Part shown: positions 30,782 through 40,613 of the stretch, one piece after another
How the letters are laid out: every line of letters begins with the position of its first letter
How positions within the stretch are numbered: position 1 is the first letter of the stretch
From: Kalmanozyma brasiliensis GHG001
Lineage: Eukaryota > Basidiomycota > Ustilaginomycetes > Ustilaginales
NCBI RefSeq assembly: GCF_000497045.1
Contig: NW_015961988.1
Coordinates: 558,001 to 622,000, forward strand
DNA: 64,000 nt
Direction of reading: 5' to 3'
Position numbers and translations under genes: made by a program
Notes under the pieces: model-generated
What the model saw: only the letters and a program-made list of their open reading frames with translations
Database searches by the model: none
Told to the model about the DNA's origin: nothing

Positions 30782-32452
30782 ATGACGAGCAAGCCAGCCA
30801 TCGACTACTCGGTCTACCTCGTTACAGGGCGGGAGCTCCTCCCACCGGGTGTCGACTACTACGCCTCTCTCGAGCTCTGCCTCTCCCAGGGCAACGTGAC
30901 CGTCGTCCAAATCCGAGAGAAAGACACCGAAACATCCGACTTCCTCACGATCGCCCAAAAGTCACTTGCCATCTGCGACCGCTACAACGTACCGATGCTG
31001 ATCAACGACAACCTGTCCGTGTGCCTGTCCCTCCCGGAACGAGTAGGGCTGCACATTGGGCAGGAGGATATCCCCGTCTCGGTCGCTCGACGCATTCTCG
31101 GACCCAACCGGCTGCTGGGTATCTCGGTCAAGACGATCGACCAGGCGCGGATCGCACGCGAAGAGGGGCACGCAGACTATGCGGGTGTCGGCCCGTGCTA
31201 TGGGACGCAGAGCAAGGCGGGCATCACAGAGGACAAGGTGATTGGTTGTTCGGGGGCACAGCGCATCGTAGCGGAACTGAAGAAGGAGGGTAGGCGGTTG
31301 CCATGCGTCCTGATCGGCGGTTTGAACCAGAGGACGGCAGCTAGGACGTTGTTTGGTGCGACAAGTGAGAGCAATGCTCCGGATGGGATTGCTGTGATAA
31401 GCGCCATCGTCGGTCGTACCGACTCGGACGTTGCGGCGGCGGAGCTGGGCGATATCGTGCGCTCCTTCAAAACAGGCCTCTCCTCGTCTGCGTCCAACGG
31501 CGGGGTCGCATCCGCCTTCGCCCTCCCTTCCCACCCCATCAGGGATGCAGAGTGGTACAAGACCTCGGCAGCGGAGCTGCTCACCTTCCACCGAACCTCC
31601 ATCCACGGACCACCGCTGATTCAGACCATCACCTCGCACGTCTCCTCCACCATGTCGGCCAATCTCGCGCTCGCCTTCTCCTCCTCGCCCATCATGTCGC
31701 ACGAAGCGTCCGAGGCGGCGGATCTCTCCCTCGCGGTGGGCGCTTTGGTGTTGAATATCGGTACGATTTCTCCGGCGAGTCGCGAGGGCATGCTTGTTGC
31801 GGGTAGGAGTGCGAATGCGAATCGCAAGCCGGTGGTGCTCGATCCGGTCGGTGGGGGTGCGACGCAATTTAGGAAGGATGTGGTGAGGGGGCTGTTGAAC
31901 GCTACGCAAGTGACGTTGTTGAAGGGAAACGCGGCGGAGTTGGCCAGTATCGCGGGCAAGGGGGATGAGGTGAGGAGTCGAGGGGTCGATTCGGGGAGTG
32001 GACAGCTTAAGGATCCGGTAGGACTGGTGTTGGGGCTTGCGAAGAGGGAGAGGTGTTTGGTGCTGCTGAGTGGGAAGAAGGATTATTTGACGGATGGACA
32101 GACGGTCATCACCAGCGACAATGGACACCCGTTGTTGGGAGCTATCACGGGGTCGGGCTGCGCGCTAGGTGTCACCGTTGGGGCAGGCCTCGCAGCCGCA
32201 TGCAACTTGGCCAAGTCCAAGAACGAGGACGTGACGTCGCTGGGCAACACCCTAGTCGCACACGGCAACGTGGATCTGCTCGTCGGCGCCCTGACAGGTT
32301 TGTTGGCCATGACAATCGCAAGCGAAAAGGCGGCCGTCAGAGACGACGTTCGCGGACCGGGAACGTTCATCCCAGCTCTGCAGGACGAACTCGCCGCCGT
32401 GTCCGCAGAAGACATCCTCAAGTATGCCAAAATCGAGGTCGTCTCGTCCTGA
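30782..32452 (+). CDS. THI6: Bifunctional thiamine-phosphate synthase / hydroxyethylthiazole kinase
   Basis: 556 residues from the ATG at 30782. The N-terminal half (about 1-225) is the TenI/ThiE-type thiamine phosphate synthase: VTVVQIREKDTET, MLINDNLSVC, GLHIGQEDIP, YAGVGPCYGTQSK and PCVLIGGLNQ. The C-terminal half (about 255-545) is a ThiM-type 4-methyl-5-hydroxyethylthiazole kinase, with LDPVGGGATQFRKD, the TLLKGN motif and the ITGSGCALG loop near 457. Together they phosphorylate the thiazole and couple it to HMP-pyrophosphate to give thiamine monophosphate. Fusion of the two is the normal fungal arrangement (yeast Thi6, 540 aa). It converges on the cysteinyl-tRNA synthetase gene, with 67 bases between stop codons. 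Confidence 0.95.
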   Translation: MTSKPAIDYSVYLVTGRELLPPGVDYYASLELCLSQGNVTVVQIREKDTETSDFLTIAQKSLAICDRYNVPMLINDNLSVCLSLPERVGLHIGQEDIPVSVARRILGPNRLLGISVKTIDQARIAREEGHADYAGVGPCYGTQSKAGITEDKVIGCSGAQRIVAELKKEGRRLPCVLIGGLNQRTAARTLFGATSESNAPDGIAVISAIVGRTDSDVAAAELGDIVRSFKTGLSSSASNGGVASAFALPSHPIRDAEWYKTSAAELLTFHRTSIHGPPLIQTITSHVSSTMSANLALAFSSSPIMSHEASEAADLSLAVGALVLNIGTISPASREGMLVAGRSANANRKPVVLDPVGGGATQFRKDVVRGLLNATQVTLLKGNAAELASIAGKGDEVRSRGVDSGSGQLKDPVGLVLGLAKRERCLVLLSGKKDYLTDGQTVITSDNGHPLLGAITGSGCALGVTVGAGLAAACNLAKSKNEDVTSLGNTLVAHGNVDLLVGALTGLLAMTIASEKAAVRDDVRGPGTFIPALQDELAAVSAEDILKYAKIEVVSS

Positions 32453-32519
32453 GCATCACTTCCCCACTCGTGAAACATATGCCATCTCAATTACTGCATT
32501 ACTGCATTCTGCGCGAAGT

Positions 32520-35153
32520 CTACTGAATCTCGCCTTTCTCCCTGGCCTCGAGGAACTCCTTATGCAGCTTGGTCTGCTTCTCGTAGTCCTTGTCGAGGTT
32601 CTTCCTTCTCTTCTTGGCGAGTTCTGCGCCCTCCTTGTCCTTGACGGGCAAACCGCGCTCGTCCCACTCGCTGTACTCCTCGGTCCTGAACATCTGTTCC
32701 GGTGCCGTTCTGCCCTTTTCCAGGTTCTCCAGCCTTTTGAGTCTCGCCTGTTCGGCGGCCTGTGCTTTGCGTGCCGCCTTCTCCGCTGCAGCAGCCTCCT
32801 TTTCCCTTCGCGCAGCCTGAAGCTGGGCGGCGGGGACGAGCTTGACCAGCGCCTTGCCGTCCTCGGTGTCTTCGAGCGAGATGCCGAGGTCCACCAGATC
32901 GTTGTCCCGCAACGCGTCCGAGAGCTTCAGATACTCGGAGGCGGGAGCGGAGCTGCGGGCTAGGTTGCGCACCGCATCGCGGAAGTTGCTCAGCGCTTGA
33001 AGGTACGGCATGAGCAGCTCCTCCTTGTTGGCAGCTCCAGCTCCATCCATAGACTCGTCCGCTGTGCCCCAGCCGATCTCCTGGCTCGCAGACAGCGCAC
33101 CTCCTTCGCCCAGACCAAGCATCTTGAGCATATCCCCGACGTATCGAGCGACGGCGGTGAGAACACCAATGTTGACGTCCGACCTCTTCTCGTGGCTCTT
33201 CTCGTAGATGTTGGCTTTGCTCACCAAATCCAACAGAATCTCCATACCTTTTGGTGTGTCAAACGAATCGCACATGGCCTCCCTAAACGCATGCTGACTC
33301 GTCTCCAGCGTGGCCATCAACCCCCTCTCCCCTTCGCCATAATGATGATGACCATCGGACCACGCCTCACCCAACGCCTTCGCTTGAGCAACCTTCGCCT
33401 TCACGCCCACGAAAAAGTTGTTGAACGCACTCTCGGCATTCTTGACCTCGCCCAAGGCGGACTGCTTGAAATCCATCCGACCCGCCCACGGCTGCAGCAG
33501 GAACGACATGCGCAGCTGCCTCGCCGTAAACCTTTCGAGCGCTTCGTCGATCGAGATAAAGTTCTTGAGCGACTTGGACATCTTGAGGCCCTCAATGTGA
33601 AGATGGCCCGTGTGGAGGAAGTAGTTGACCCACTGGCGGCAACCGTGATGCGCCTCGGACTGGGCGATCTCGTTGTCGTGGTGCGGGAACATGAGGTCGA
33701 CGCCGCCGGAGTGGATGTCCATGGTTTCGCCGAGGACGGCGGAGCCCATGACCGAGCACTCGATGTGCCAGCCGGGACGACCGGGACCCCAAGGGGATGG
33801 CCAGGCTGGCTCGCCCGGCTTGGAGGACTTCCACAGTGCAAAGTCGGATGCGGCGCGCTTGCCGGCGGTGGCAGCGGTCGAGGTGGACAGCGAGCCCTCG
33901 CCTTCCTCGAGCAGCTCCCGGTTTCCCTTGGACCAAGGCTGAAGTTTTGCATACGAGTGCTCGAAGCTGCCGTCCGAAGCTTTGGCACCATCGAAGGCGC
34001 GCGTGTCGAACCAGACGTTCTTCTTGTCTTGGTCAAGACCTTCGGCGTATGCGTAGCCGCGGTCGATGATCTGTTGAACGAAGGTCACGATCTCCGGCAC
34101 GTATTCGCTGACGCGGGTGAGCGTGGTGGGAGGCTCGACGTGGAGTCGCTTCATGTCGTTGAAGTATTCGGCTTCCCAATAGGCAGCGGTATCGCGGAAG
34201 ACGCTTGGGTCGGTCACGGTGCTACCGAACTGCTTGTCAAGGTGAGCGGCAAGGACGTCTTCGGACGCATCTATGAGGTTGGACGCGGCTTCGCTCGATG
34301 TATCTGCGGCGGCAAGCGACATGGCAGCGGCAACCTGAGCCTGACGCGACTTGTCGAGGGCAGCGAACCACATGCTGAACTTGGGCTCCTTCTCGGAGGC
34401 GGCTTTGAGCCAAGCAGCGTCTTGACGCAGTCGAGACACCTCTTCGAAGCCCGCTTCGCCGGCTCGCGCCTTGTTCGCTTCGTCAACGAGTCCATCCTTC
34501 TGCTCTTGAGGTGGAACCGGAGGCGCGAAACGCTCGAGATTCTTGGCAAAGTAGGCCGACCACGCGTCTTGAACGGTAGCAAGGAGCGGCTTGGTGAGCT
34601 GGGGGTGCTGCGATCGGAACTGCTTGATGAGGTAGGAGTGACGCGCCTTGATGATGATCTTGTCGTCGACGTCGGTGATGTTCATGACAAAATGGACGTC
34701 GTAGCCGAGGTAGTCGCGCAGGATACGACGGATGATGTCTTGTGTGACATAGTTACGGGCGTGACCCATGTGACTTGCATCATAGACGGTAGGACCGCAG
34801 TTGTACCAGGTGACGGTGCGGCCTTTCTTGGGGACGAAGGGTGTCTTGGTGCGAGTGAGCGAGTTGTACATTTTGAGCTCAGGCTCAGGCACCTGCTTTT
34901 GAGGGAGCTGCCATTCTGGCTGCGAGATCTTGGTTGCGGAGGCAGCACCGGACGACGATGTCTCAGGTTGTGTGGCCGCCATGATGCGGTTGGACTTGCT
35001 GGCGCAGCTGAGCTGGCGCACTGATACGGAGAGACGGAAAGGGTTGCTTGGAAGCGATGTGGGCGCCAGAGAAATGGTCTTGTGGTGTGCAAAAGGAGCG
35101 GCAAGAGAAGAGAAGGATCGGAGGCGTTGCAAGCTGGACCTGTATATCGACAT
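32520..35153 (-). CDS. CRS1: Cysteinyl-tRNA synthetase with putative mitochondrial leader
   Basis: 877 residues from the ATG at 35153. Class I aminoacyl-tRNA synthetase charging tRNA-Cys. The HIGH motif appears as HMGH in YDASHMGHARNY (about residue 128). KMSKS is intact in GLKMSKSLKNF (about 525). Zinc ligands fit the Cys of YNCGPTVYD and the Cys of HIECSVMG. The catalytic domain is split by the large insertion typical of eukaryotic cytosolic enzymes. The C-terminal tail is Lys/Glu-rich and coiled. The first 57 residues are Arg/Ser/Leu-rich without acidic residues (MSIYRSSLQRLRSFSSLAAP), like a mitochondrial presequence. A second in-frame ATG at 34982 (MAATQPE) would give the cytosolic form. 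Both products from one gene is the inferred arrangement. The frame is open further upstream, but ATGs there are less plausible. Confidence 0.94.
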   Translation of the reverse strand: MSIYRSSLQRLRSFSSLAAPFAHHKTISLAPTSLPSNPFRLSVSVRQLSCASKSNRIMAATQPETSSSGAASATKISQPEWQLPQKQVPEPELKMYNSLTRTKTPFVPKKGRTVTWYNCGPTVYDASHMGHARNYVTQDIIRRILRDYLGYDVHFVMNITDVDDKIIIKARHSYLIKQFRSQHPQLTKPLLATVQDAWSAYFAKNLERFAPPVPPQEQKDGLVDEANKARAGEAGFEEVSRLRQDAAWLKAASEKEPKFSMWFAALDKSRQAQVAAAMSLAAADTSSEAASNLIDASEDVLAAHLDKQFGSTVTDPSVFRDTAAYWEAEYFNDMKRLHVEPPTTLTRVSEYVPEIVTFVQQIIDRGYAYAEGLDQDKKNVWFDTRAFDGAKASDGSFEHSYAKLQPWSKGNRELLEEGEGSLSTSTAATAGKRAASDFALWKSSKPGEPAWPSPWGPGRPGWHIECSVMGSAVLGETMDIHSGGVDLMFPHHDNEIAQSEAHHGCRQWVNYFLHTGHLHIEGLKMSKSLKNFISIDEALERFTARQLRMSFLLQPWAGRMDFKQSALGEVKNAESAFNNFFVGVKAKVAQAKALGEAWSDGHHHYGEGERGLMATLETSQHAFREAMCDSFDTPKGMEILLDLVSKANIYEKSHEKRSDVNIGVLTAVARYVGDMLKMLGLGEGGALSASQEIGWGTADESMDGAGAANKEELLMPYLQALSNFRDAVRNLARSSAPASEYLKLSDALRDNDLVDLGISLEDTEDGKALVKLVPAAQLQAARREKEAAAAEKAARKAQAAEQARLKRLENLEKGRTAPEQMFRTEEYSEWDERGLPVKDKEGAELAKKRRKNLDKDYEKQTKLHKEFLEAREKGEIQ

Positions 35154-35658
35154 GCGGTGTCGTCGTGATAGGACCGAGGACCGAGCTTGACCTGCTAATG
35201 ATGAGGGTTTGTGTGGGAAGGCAAGAAAGAGGTGTTGGTCTGGTCCAGCGAATCTTCCTTTCTGCGCTGTGTGCTTCTGCGCAGTGACTCGGGAGTCGGT
35301 CAATTTTGATCGACCAGCAACAACAACGATCTGACAGTCTGAAAATTCTAGCCAACGCACAAACCGCTTTGTCGACGAACGTTGGTCCTCATCCATGATT
35401 GGTTGACGACATCCTCCCTTTGACCAATCACACGCGCCAAGTCGCAGGGGCTCTGGCAAAGCTCTTCTCTACCGCAAACACCCATCGAGTGGGCAAACCT
35501 CGCTGCTGATCCAGCTTCACCTCTTGCCTGAAGCTCGTCGACCTCCTCCCGCCCACAAGACGAACTTCTGGATCAGGTTGCGGCATCAGCACATTAGGAG
35601 CAAAGCAAGCGGGAGGAGGTCGTGACAGAAGACATTCCGCATCAAGTATCTCGTCGAG
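35154..35658. promoter_or_regulatory. Divergent promoter, cysteinyl-tRNA synthetase and VPS33, with CCAAT pair
   Basis: 505 bases between divergent starts. Two CCAAT boxes in opposite orientation lie at 35398-35402 (ATTGG) and 35424-35428 (CCAAT), near the middle. This arrangement suits a bidirectional promoter bound by the HAP/NF-Y complex. Binding is inferred from the pentamer only. No gene is seen. Confidence 0.45.
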
Positions 35659-38216
35659 ATGGCTTCAGCAGCGACTGCCACACGCCAGGCTGGCCCTGGC
35701 CCAGCATCGGGTGCAGCAAGCACATCCTCGCGCTCCAACTCTGCTGCTGGTCCTTCTGTAGACACGGCGCAGCCAATACCAGAACCATGGGACGGACTCG
35801 ACACCCGTATTCTCACCGACTTGGCACGTCGCGGTCTCATGTCAACACTCGACACCATCAAAGAGGCCAAGACGCTCATGCTCGATCCTTCGCTTGCCGG
35901 TCCTCTCGGCCTCGTCGCCGATGTATCCAGTCTCAAGCAGCACGGCGTCGAAAAGATGTTCTGGCTCGAGCCGGCATCGGCTGCCTTCGTCACGAAGACC
36001 GACGCCAGCCATTCGCAATCGCAAACGAAAGCAGGCCTCAAAAGCGTCAACGCTCCCACAAAGTCGGTCGTCTACATCTGCCGTCCAGAGATCAAGTGGA
36101 TGAAAGCCATTGCTGGTATGTTCTCGCCCTCAATCCCTTCCCTTCCCCTTTCCCCTGTCTGGACTAAATTAGCCGAGCCTACTAGATCTCTCCAACGATA
36201 GGCATACGGTCAGTCAATGTCCAAAGAACGAGGAGATCTTCCTGACAAGGATGCTCCCAACGAAGCCCCTTCCTTATACAACCCCGCTCTGCTATTGCTT
36301 CCACAGATGCGGGGTTGTGCCGGGAGGCGACATTTCCCTTCTTTCTTCCCATTCTTCTCTCATCGCGGGAACCATCGAGCTGACATCGATACGATCTCAC
36401 CTTGGCTTTCTTCGCACGGCACCGCCCAGAACACCTTCGTGCCGATCGAAGCGTCCGGCCCACGTCGCCCCTGCAGCACACATATACCATCTCGTTCGTG
36501 CCCCATCGAACCGAGCCGTGTCTGCAATTCCTCGACCAGGAAGCCGTGCTGTCCGACGTCTCGCTCCTCGACTTCGGACTCGAGTTCGTTCCGCTCGACA
36601 ACGACCTTATCAGCCTCGAAGATGACGCAGCCTGGAAGAAGATCTACTGCGATGGCGATCACACTCCCATCTTCCGCTCCGCACAGGCATTGATGACGCT
36701 CCAGCATGCTTACGGGCTCTTCCCTCGCATTCTTGGGAAAGGCGCTCTAGCACGTCGGTTAGCGGATCTGTTGATACGTCAAAGACGGGAACACTTGGCA
36801 TCGGATCCGTCCAGTCCAGCCCTCACTACGCCGAGTCAGCTCATCGATAGCCTGATCATCATCGACCGAGCCGTGGACTATGCCACACCGCTGTGCACCC
36901 AGCTCACCTACGAAGGCCTTCTCGACGAAGTCGTCGGCATCAGCAACGGTCACGTCGAGGTGGATCCCGCCTTGCTCACTGGTCAATCGCAGACACCCGG
37001 TGTCGGCGGTCATCCTCACGCCTCCGGCAGCGGCACCCCTCTCCAAATGACCTCAACGCCCAAGAAGCGCAAGCACCGGCTCGATCCGCAAACCGACCTA
37101 CTCTTCGCCGAGATCCGCAATCTCAACTTCGCCGTCGTGGGCGACCGTCTGCACAAAGCAGCCAAGCGCCTCAACCAAGACTACGAAGGACGACACGCGG
37201 CCAAGACGGTCTCCCAAATCCGTGCCTTCGTAGGCAAACTCGGCGGGCTTCAATCCGAACACGCCTCCCTACGTCTTCATACTGGCCTTACGGAGAAGAT
37301 CATGGAGTGGACCGCCCGCGAAGAGTTCAACCGCATGCTCGAGATCCAACAGAACTCGGTGGCGGGTCTCGACTTGACATCGCAGTACGCGGCGATCGAG
37401 GACATGATCAATGAGGAGCGCGAGTTGGTGGGCGTGCTGAGGTTGTTGTGCCTCACCAGCGTTGTTGGGCTCGGCAGTGTCGCGGGGGGGATCAAGGCGA
37501 AGAATTTGGAGTATGTGAAAAGGGAGATTTTGCAGACGTATGGGTATCAGCATTTGCCGTTGTTGTTGGCGCTGCAGAAGGTGGGGTTGTTGACGCGGGC
37601 TGCTGCTGGACCTGCTGTGGGTGGGACCGGTGGTGGGTTGCTATCAAGCGTCGTCGGTGGTTCCACCGCGGGTGCTGCCGATGCGGATACGCGCGGGACG
37701 GCCGAAGAGGGTGGAAGGGGAGGCTTTGCTTCGGTTCGCAAGAGTCTGCGTCTCATCAACGACGACGTCGACGAACGGGCTCCCGCAGACATCTCGTACG
37801 TCTACTCTGGCTATGCGCCGCTCTCGGTGCGACTGGTGCAAGCGGTAGCGCAGAAGGAAGCGTTGCTCGACATCACACGCGATCCGAGACCGACGAAAAA
37901 CGTCAAGCCGCGCGCACACCCCATTGTCGGATGGCGCGGCTTTGAGGATGCAGTTCACCAGCTACCCGGTGCGACCGTAGACGAGATTCAGCGTCCCAAT
38001 GCATCCACCGAGGGAGGTCCAGCGCTGATGCCACCAACGGATCCAGATGCGGTGACCACCACCCTCGTGTTCTTCCTCGGCGGCGCCACGTATACCGAAC
38101 TCGCCGCGCTGAGGTACATGAACGCCCAAACGCGCAACAGACGCTTCGTCGTCGCTACTACCAACACTATTAACGGAAACAAGATGATTCGCGATCTCGC
38201 CGAGACACCCATCTAG
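35659..38216 (+). CDS. VPS33: Sec1/Munc18 protein Vps33 (two exons)
   Basis: Exons 35659-36115 and 36430-38216 give 747 residues. The 314-base intron starts GTATGT and ends CAG in phase 1, joining KWMKAIA to EHLRADRSVR, which restores the family sequence. It is the SM-family subunit of HOPS/CORVET (yeast Vps33, 691 aa), which templates SNARE assembly for vacuole and endosome fusion. Conserved parts include LSLKQHGVEK-type N-terminal text, GDHTPIFRSAQALMTLQHAY, IIDRAVDYATPLCTQLTYEGLLDE, the C-terminal block SGYAPLSVRLVQ, and LVFFLGGATYTELAALRYMN. Inserts rich in Gly/Ser (about residues 345-375 and 565-600) are lineage-specific. The second exon is open upstream only to an in-frame TGA, which confirms that splicing is required. 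It converges on the RNase T2 gene with 71 bases between. Confidence 0.93.
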
Positions 38217-38287
38217 CCACATTCACTCGTATACCCATCTCTACGCGTTTCGCATCAAAATTGTATTTGTATCGTCCATCGTGTGGT

Positions 38288-39106
38288 CTACTTGGGCAGA
38301 TATCGGATGCCCTGTGTGGGACATCGGTTGTTGCCCCTCAGCGGATCGCTCAGTACGAAGGCGTCTGCAGTGGTGCTTCTGCCTTGGGTGTGAAAGTACA
38401 CCCAAGCCTCGTTCAGTGCGCCGTTTCGGCATTTGAAGCTGGCCTCTTTGCCCCACTTGGCCCGTGTTGCCTGATGCAGCTGTTCGAGGGTGTAGCGCTT
38501 GTTGTAGCTTGGAGTGATACCCGCTTCCTCTAGAGCTTGGAACACGTTGTACTGATGAAAGAGGTCGACGGTGGTGGTGAAAAAGTCGACGACGTCTTCG
38601 CCCTGCGTGTACGCCTGGGAAGAGGGCGAGTAGCACGAGGGGGCGAGGGTGGAGACGCACGTACCGTGCTTGTTCCACTCGTGCGACCAGAGTTGGGCAT
38701 CGTTGCCATTGAGTGCGAGCCAGTACTGGTTCATCGTATCCAGCGTCGACGCCGCTTTGGGGTGGGAGGAGGAGCGCAGGATCGAGGCGATGTTGTTGGT
38801 GTTGCGCGAGGGATCGCAGTCGGAATCGTAGCCGCCCGAACAGGTGTCCGGCCACAAACCGTGGATCGTCCACGAGTCAGAGGGGCCGATCGCGGGAGAA
38901 TAGTCCCAGAACTGGGTGAGGAGCAGCAGGCCACCAGGCGTGTTGGTGAGACACGGATCGAGGGGGCAGCTGGGAGAGGTGGCGCACGAAAGACAGGTGT
39001 CCAGGGAGCTGTTCGAGGAGACGGTGAAGGGCGTTTGCGGGAGCGTGGCTGCAGTTGCTAGTGTCAAGAGGCTAGTGGCCACGCTGAGGGACGTCAGGAT
39101 ATGCAT
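38288..39106 (-). CDS. Secreted ribonuclease T2
   Basis: 272 residues with an N-terminal signal peptide (MHILTSLSVATSLLTLATAA). Both catalytic blocks of the RNase T2 family are intact: CAS I as SWTIHGLWPDTC with His82, and CAS II as WSHEWNKHGTC with His142, Glu143 and His147. At least eight cysteines are spaced as in fungal T2 enzymes (disulfide-rich, e.g. DTCLSCATSPSCPLDPC). It cleaves single-stranded RNA through a 2',3'-cyclic phosphate, in the secretory route or outside the cell. Ustilago maydis is reported to secrete T2 ribonucleases (Nuc1, Nuc2) that help it use extracellular RNA. This may be an ortholog of one of them, but I cannot tell which. No GPI or membrane segment is seen. Confidence 0.93.
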   Translation of the reverse strand: MHILTSLSVATSLLTLATAATLPQTPFTVSSNSSLDTCLSCATSPSCPLDPCLTNTPGGLLLLTQFWDYSPAIGPSDSWTIHGLWPDTCSGGYDSDCDPSRNTNNIASILRSSSHPKAASTLDTMNQYWLALNGNDAQLWSHEWNKHGTCVSTLAPSCYSPSSQAYTQGEDVVDFFTTTVDLFHQYNVFQALEEAGITPSYNKRYTLEQLHQATRAKWGKEASFKCRNGALNEAWVYFHTQGRSTTADAFVLSDPLRGNNRCPTQGIRYLPK

Positions 39107-39560
39107 CGTGGGCGAGTGGGTGAAGATGATACGCAGATGAAGGAGTGGTGGTCGGATGACAGGTGAGAGTCAGGCAACCGGACTGATTAGGGTACAATAG
39201 CATCAGCCCCTGCCTGGCGCAGCACTTTCAGGGTCCAACACACAAGCTATGAACCCGCATCCGTGCGCAGAAACGCGTCCACCGGGTCTAGCACGCACGC
39301 ACTCTCTCTGAAAGCCTCAATCATACGGGCGGTCTCGGACGGCATTGGGTCTGGTCTCAACCTCATCGCGATTACGTTTCACAATTCAGATGCTTCCTTC
39401 AGCTTTGCGAGCAAGTATCACCTATAGGAGGAATGTCGAACGCGAGTCTTGTCATGATGTACTGTGCGCGGCGGAGTTAGCCGATGAGCTCGTCGTCCTT
39501 TTCTATAGTTTCGTACCTTCCACCACGTCCTCCTAGCTTTACATGTCAGCAAAGCGACAT
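39107..39560. promoter_or_regulatory. RNase T2 promoter and GST-like 3' flank
   Basis: 454 bases between two reverse-strand genes, serving as promoter for RNase T2. An ACGCGT hexamer lies near 39270. No gene or RNA is recognised. Confidence 0.4.
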
Positions 39561-40613
39561 TCAGAGCTTAGCGCTGTCCTGGGCGCGAATGTCAAAGTTG
39601 ATCCTTGGGAACGTCGCAAGCAATGACTTGCCGCCCTCGGTCTTGACCTTGATGGTGACGCTGGCGCCGTCCAACCCGACCAGCTGGCCGACCTGGGGTA
39701 CTCGGCCCGTGTCGACCGGCGTAACGCTGACCGTCTGACCCTTCTCGCCGCTGAACCAGCCGGCCTTGACGAGCGCGTCATCCTTGCTGATGCTGAGCGC
39801 GCTCTCCGCCTGCTGACTGCCCTGCTCGGCCTGCTTGAGGATCACCTCTGCGCCTTGCTCGGCGGTCAGCTTGACGGGCTTGATCTTGTGCTGCGCCAGG
39901 TACTCCCGCACGGCTGCCATCCAGGTGAGCGTTCGTGGGAAGGGGTACTTGCTCCAGTCCTGGGTCGGGTTCTTGGCGCTCACGGTAGGCAGGAGGTCCT
40001 CGCCCGTTCGTAGCTGCGTCTGCACCCAGTTCATCGGCGTGTACAGACTGACGTCCAGGTACTGGATCGAATCGCCGAACAAGAACTTGCCATTTTGCTC
40101 CTTGAGATGGCTCTCGATGGCTTCCAAGTTGGCGGTCAGCTGAGACCTCACAAAGGGCACCTTGGCCTTCATCGATTCCGAGTCAAAGGAGCTGCCGGGC
40201 ATGAAAGACTTGCGGTCCTTGACAAAAGTCTCGTTGAGCGGCGCGTTGTAGAGGTGACCGGCGCCGAGGCGGAACATGCTGCTCTCCGCCCAGTTGACCG
40301 CGAGCTGCATTTGCAGCGCCGGGAACTGACGGAGGAGCGACTTGTTGGTCGATGCGCCACCGAAGGCTCGTTCCAGGGCAAGAGACGCAGCCGTCGTGTC
40401 GATGTACGCTTGACCGTCGATGAAGACCACAGGAATACGACGGTAGGTGATGCCCAGCAGCTTGGACAGCATGGGTCGCGGCATCACAGGTGGCACATCG
40501 ACGAGGGTCCATTCGACACCATAGTGGTCCAGCAGAAAGGTGATCTTCTGGTAGAAGGGCGAGGCGGCGTAGCCGTAGACGATGACGCGGTTGTTGGGCT
40601 GGGCGGTCGCCAT
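39561..40613 (-). CDS. Glutathione S-transferase-like protein with C-terminal extension
   Basis: 350 residues from the ATG at 40613. The N-terminal ~80 residues fit a thioredoxin-fold GST domain: VIVYGYAASPFYQKITFLLD, then YRRIPVVFIDGQAYIDTTAA, where the cis-Pro of IPVV and the D-T/S pair normally bind glutathione. A helical GST_C-like region follows (FLFGDSIQYLDVSLYTPMNW near 185-205). The last ~90 residues form an additional β-rich-looking domain (GQTVSVTPVDTGRVPQVGQL) that ordinary GSTs of about 220 residues lack. It resembles an uncharacterised fungal GST-like group. Whether it conjugates glutathione is unknown. No neighbour suggests a substrate. The start is the first ATG in a frame that is open further upstream without ATG. 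Confidence 0.75.
   Translation of the reverse strand: MATAQPNNRVIVYGYAASPFYQKITFLLDHYGVEWTLVDVPPVMPRPMLSKLLGITYRRIPVVFIDGQAYIDTTAASLALERAFGGASTNKSLLRQFPALQMQLAVNWAESSMFRLGAGHLYNAPLNETFVKDRKSFMPGSSFDSESMKAKVPFVRSQLTANLEAIESHLKEQNGKFLFGDSIQYLDVSLYTPMNWVQTQLRTGEDLLPTVSAKNPTQDWSKYPFPRTLTWMAAVREYLAQHKIKPVKLTAEQGAEVILKQAEQGSQQAESALSISKDDALVKAGWFSGEKGQTVSVTPVDTGRVPQVGQLVGLDGASVTIKVKTEGGKSLLATFPRINFDIRAQDSAKL

Noticed and set aside
32997..35024. 675-codon open frame antisense to the cysteinyl-tRNA synthetase gene
   Set aside because: Codon-bias shadow; no recognisable domain.
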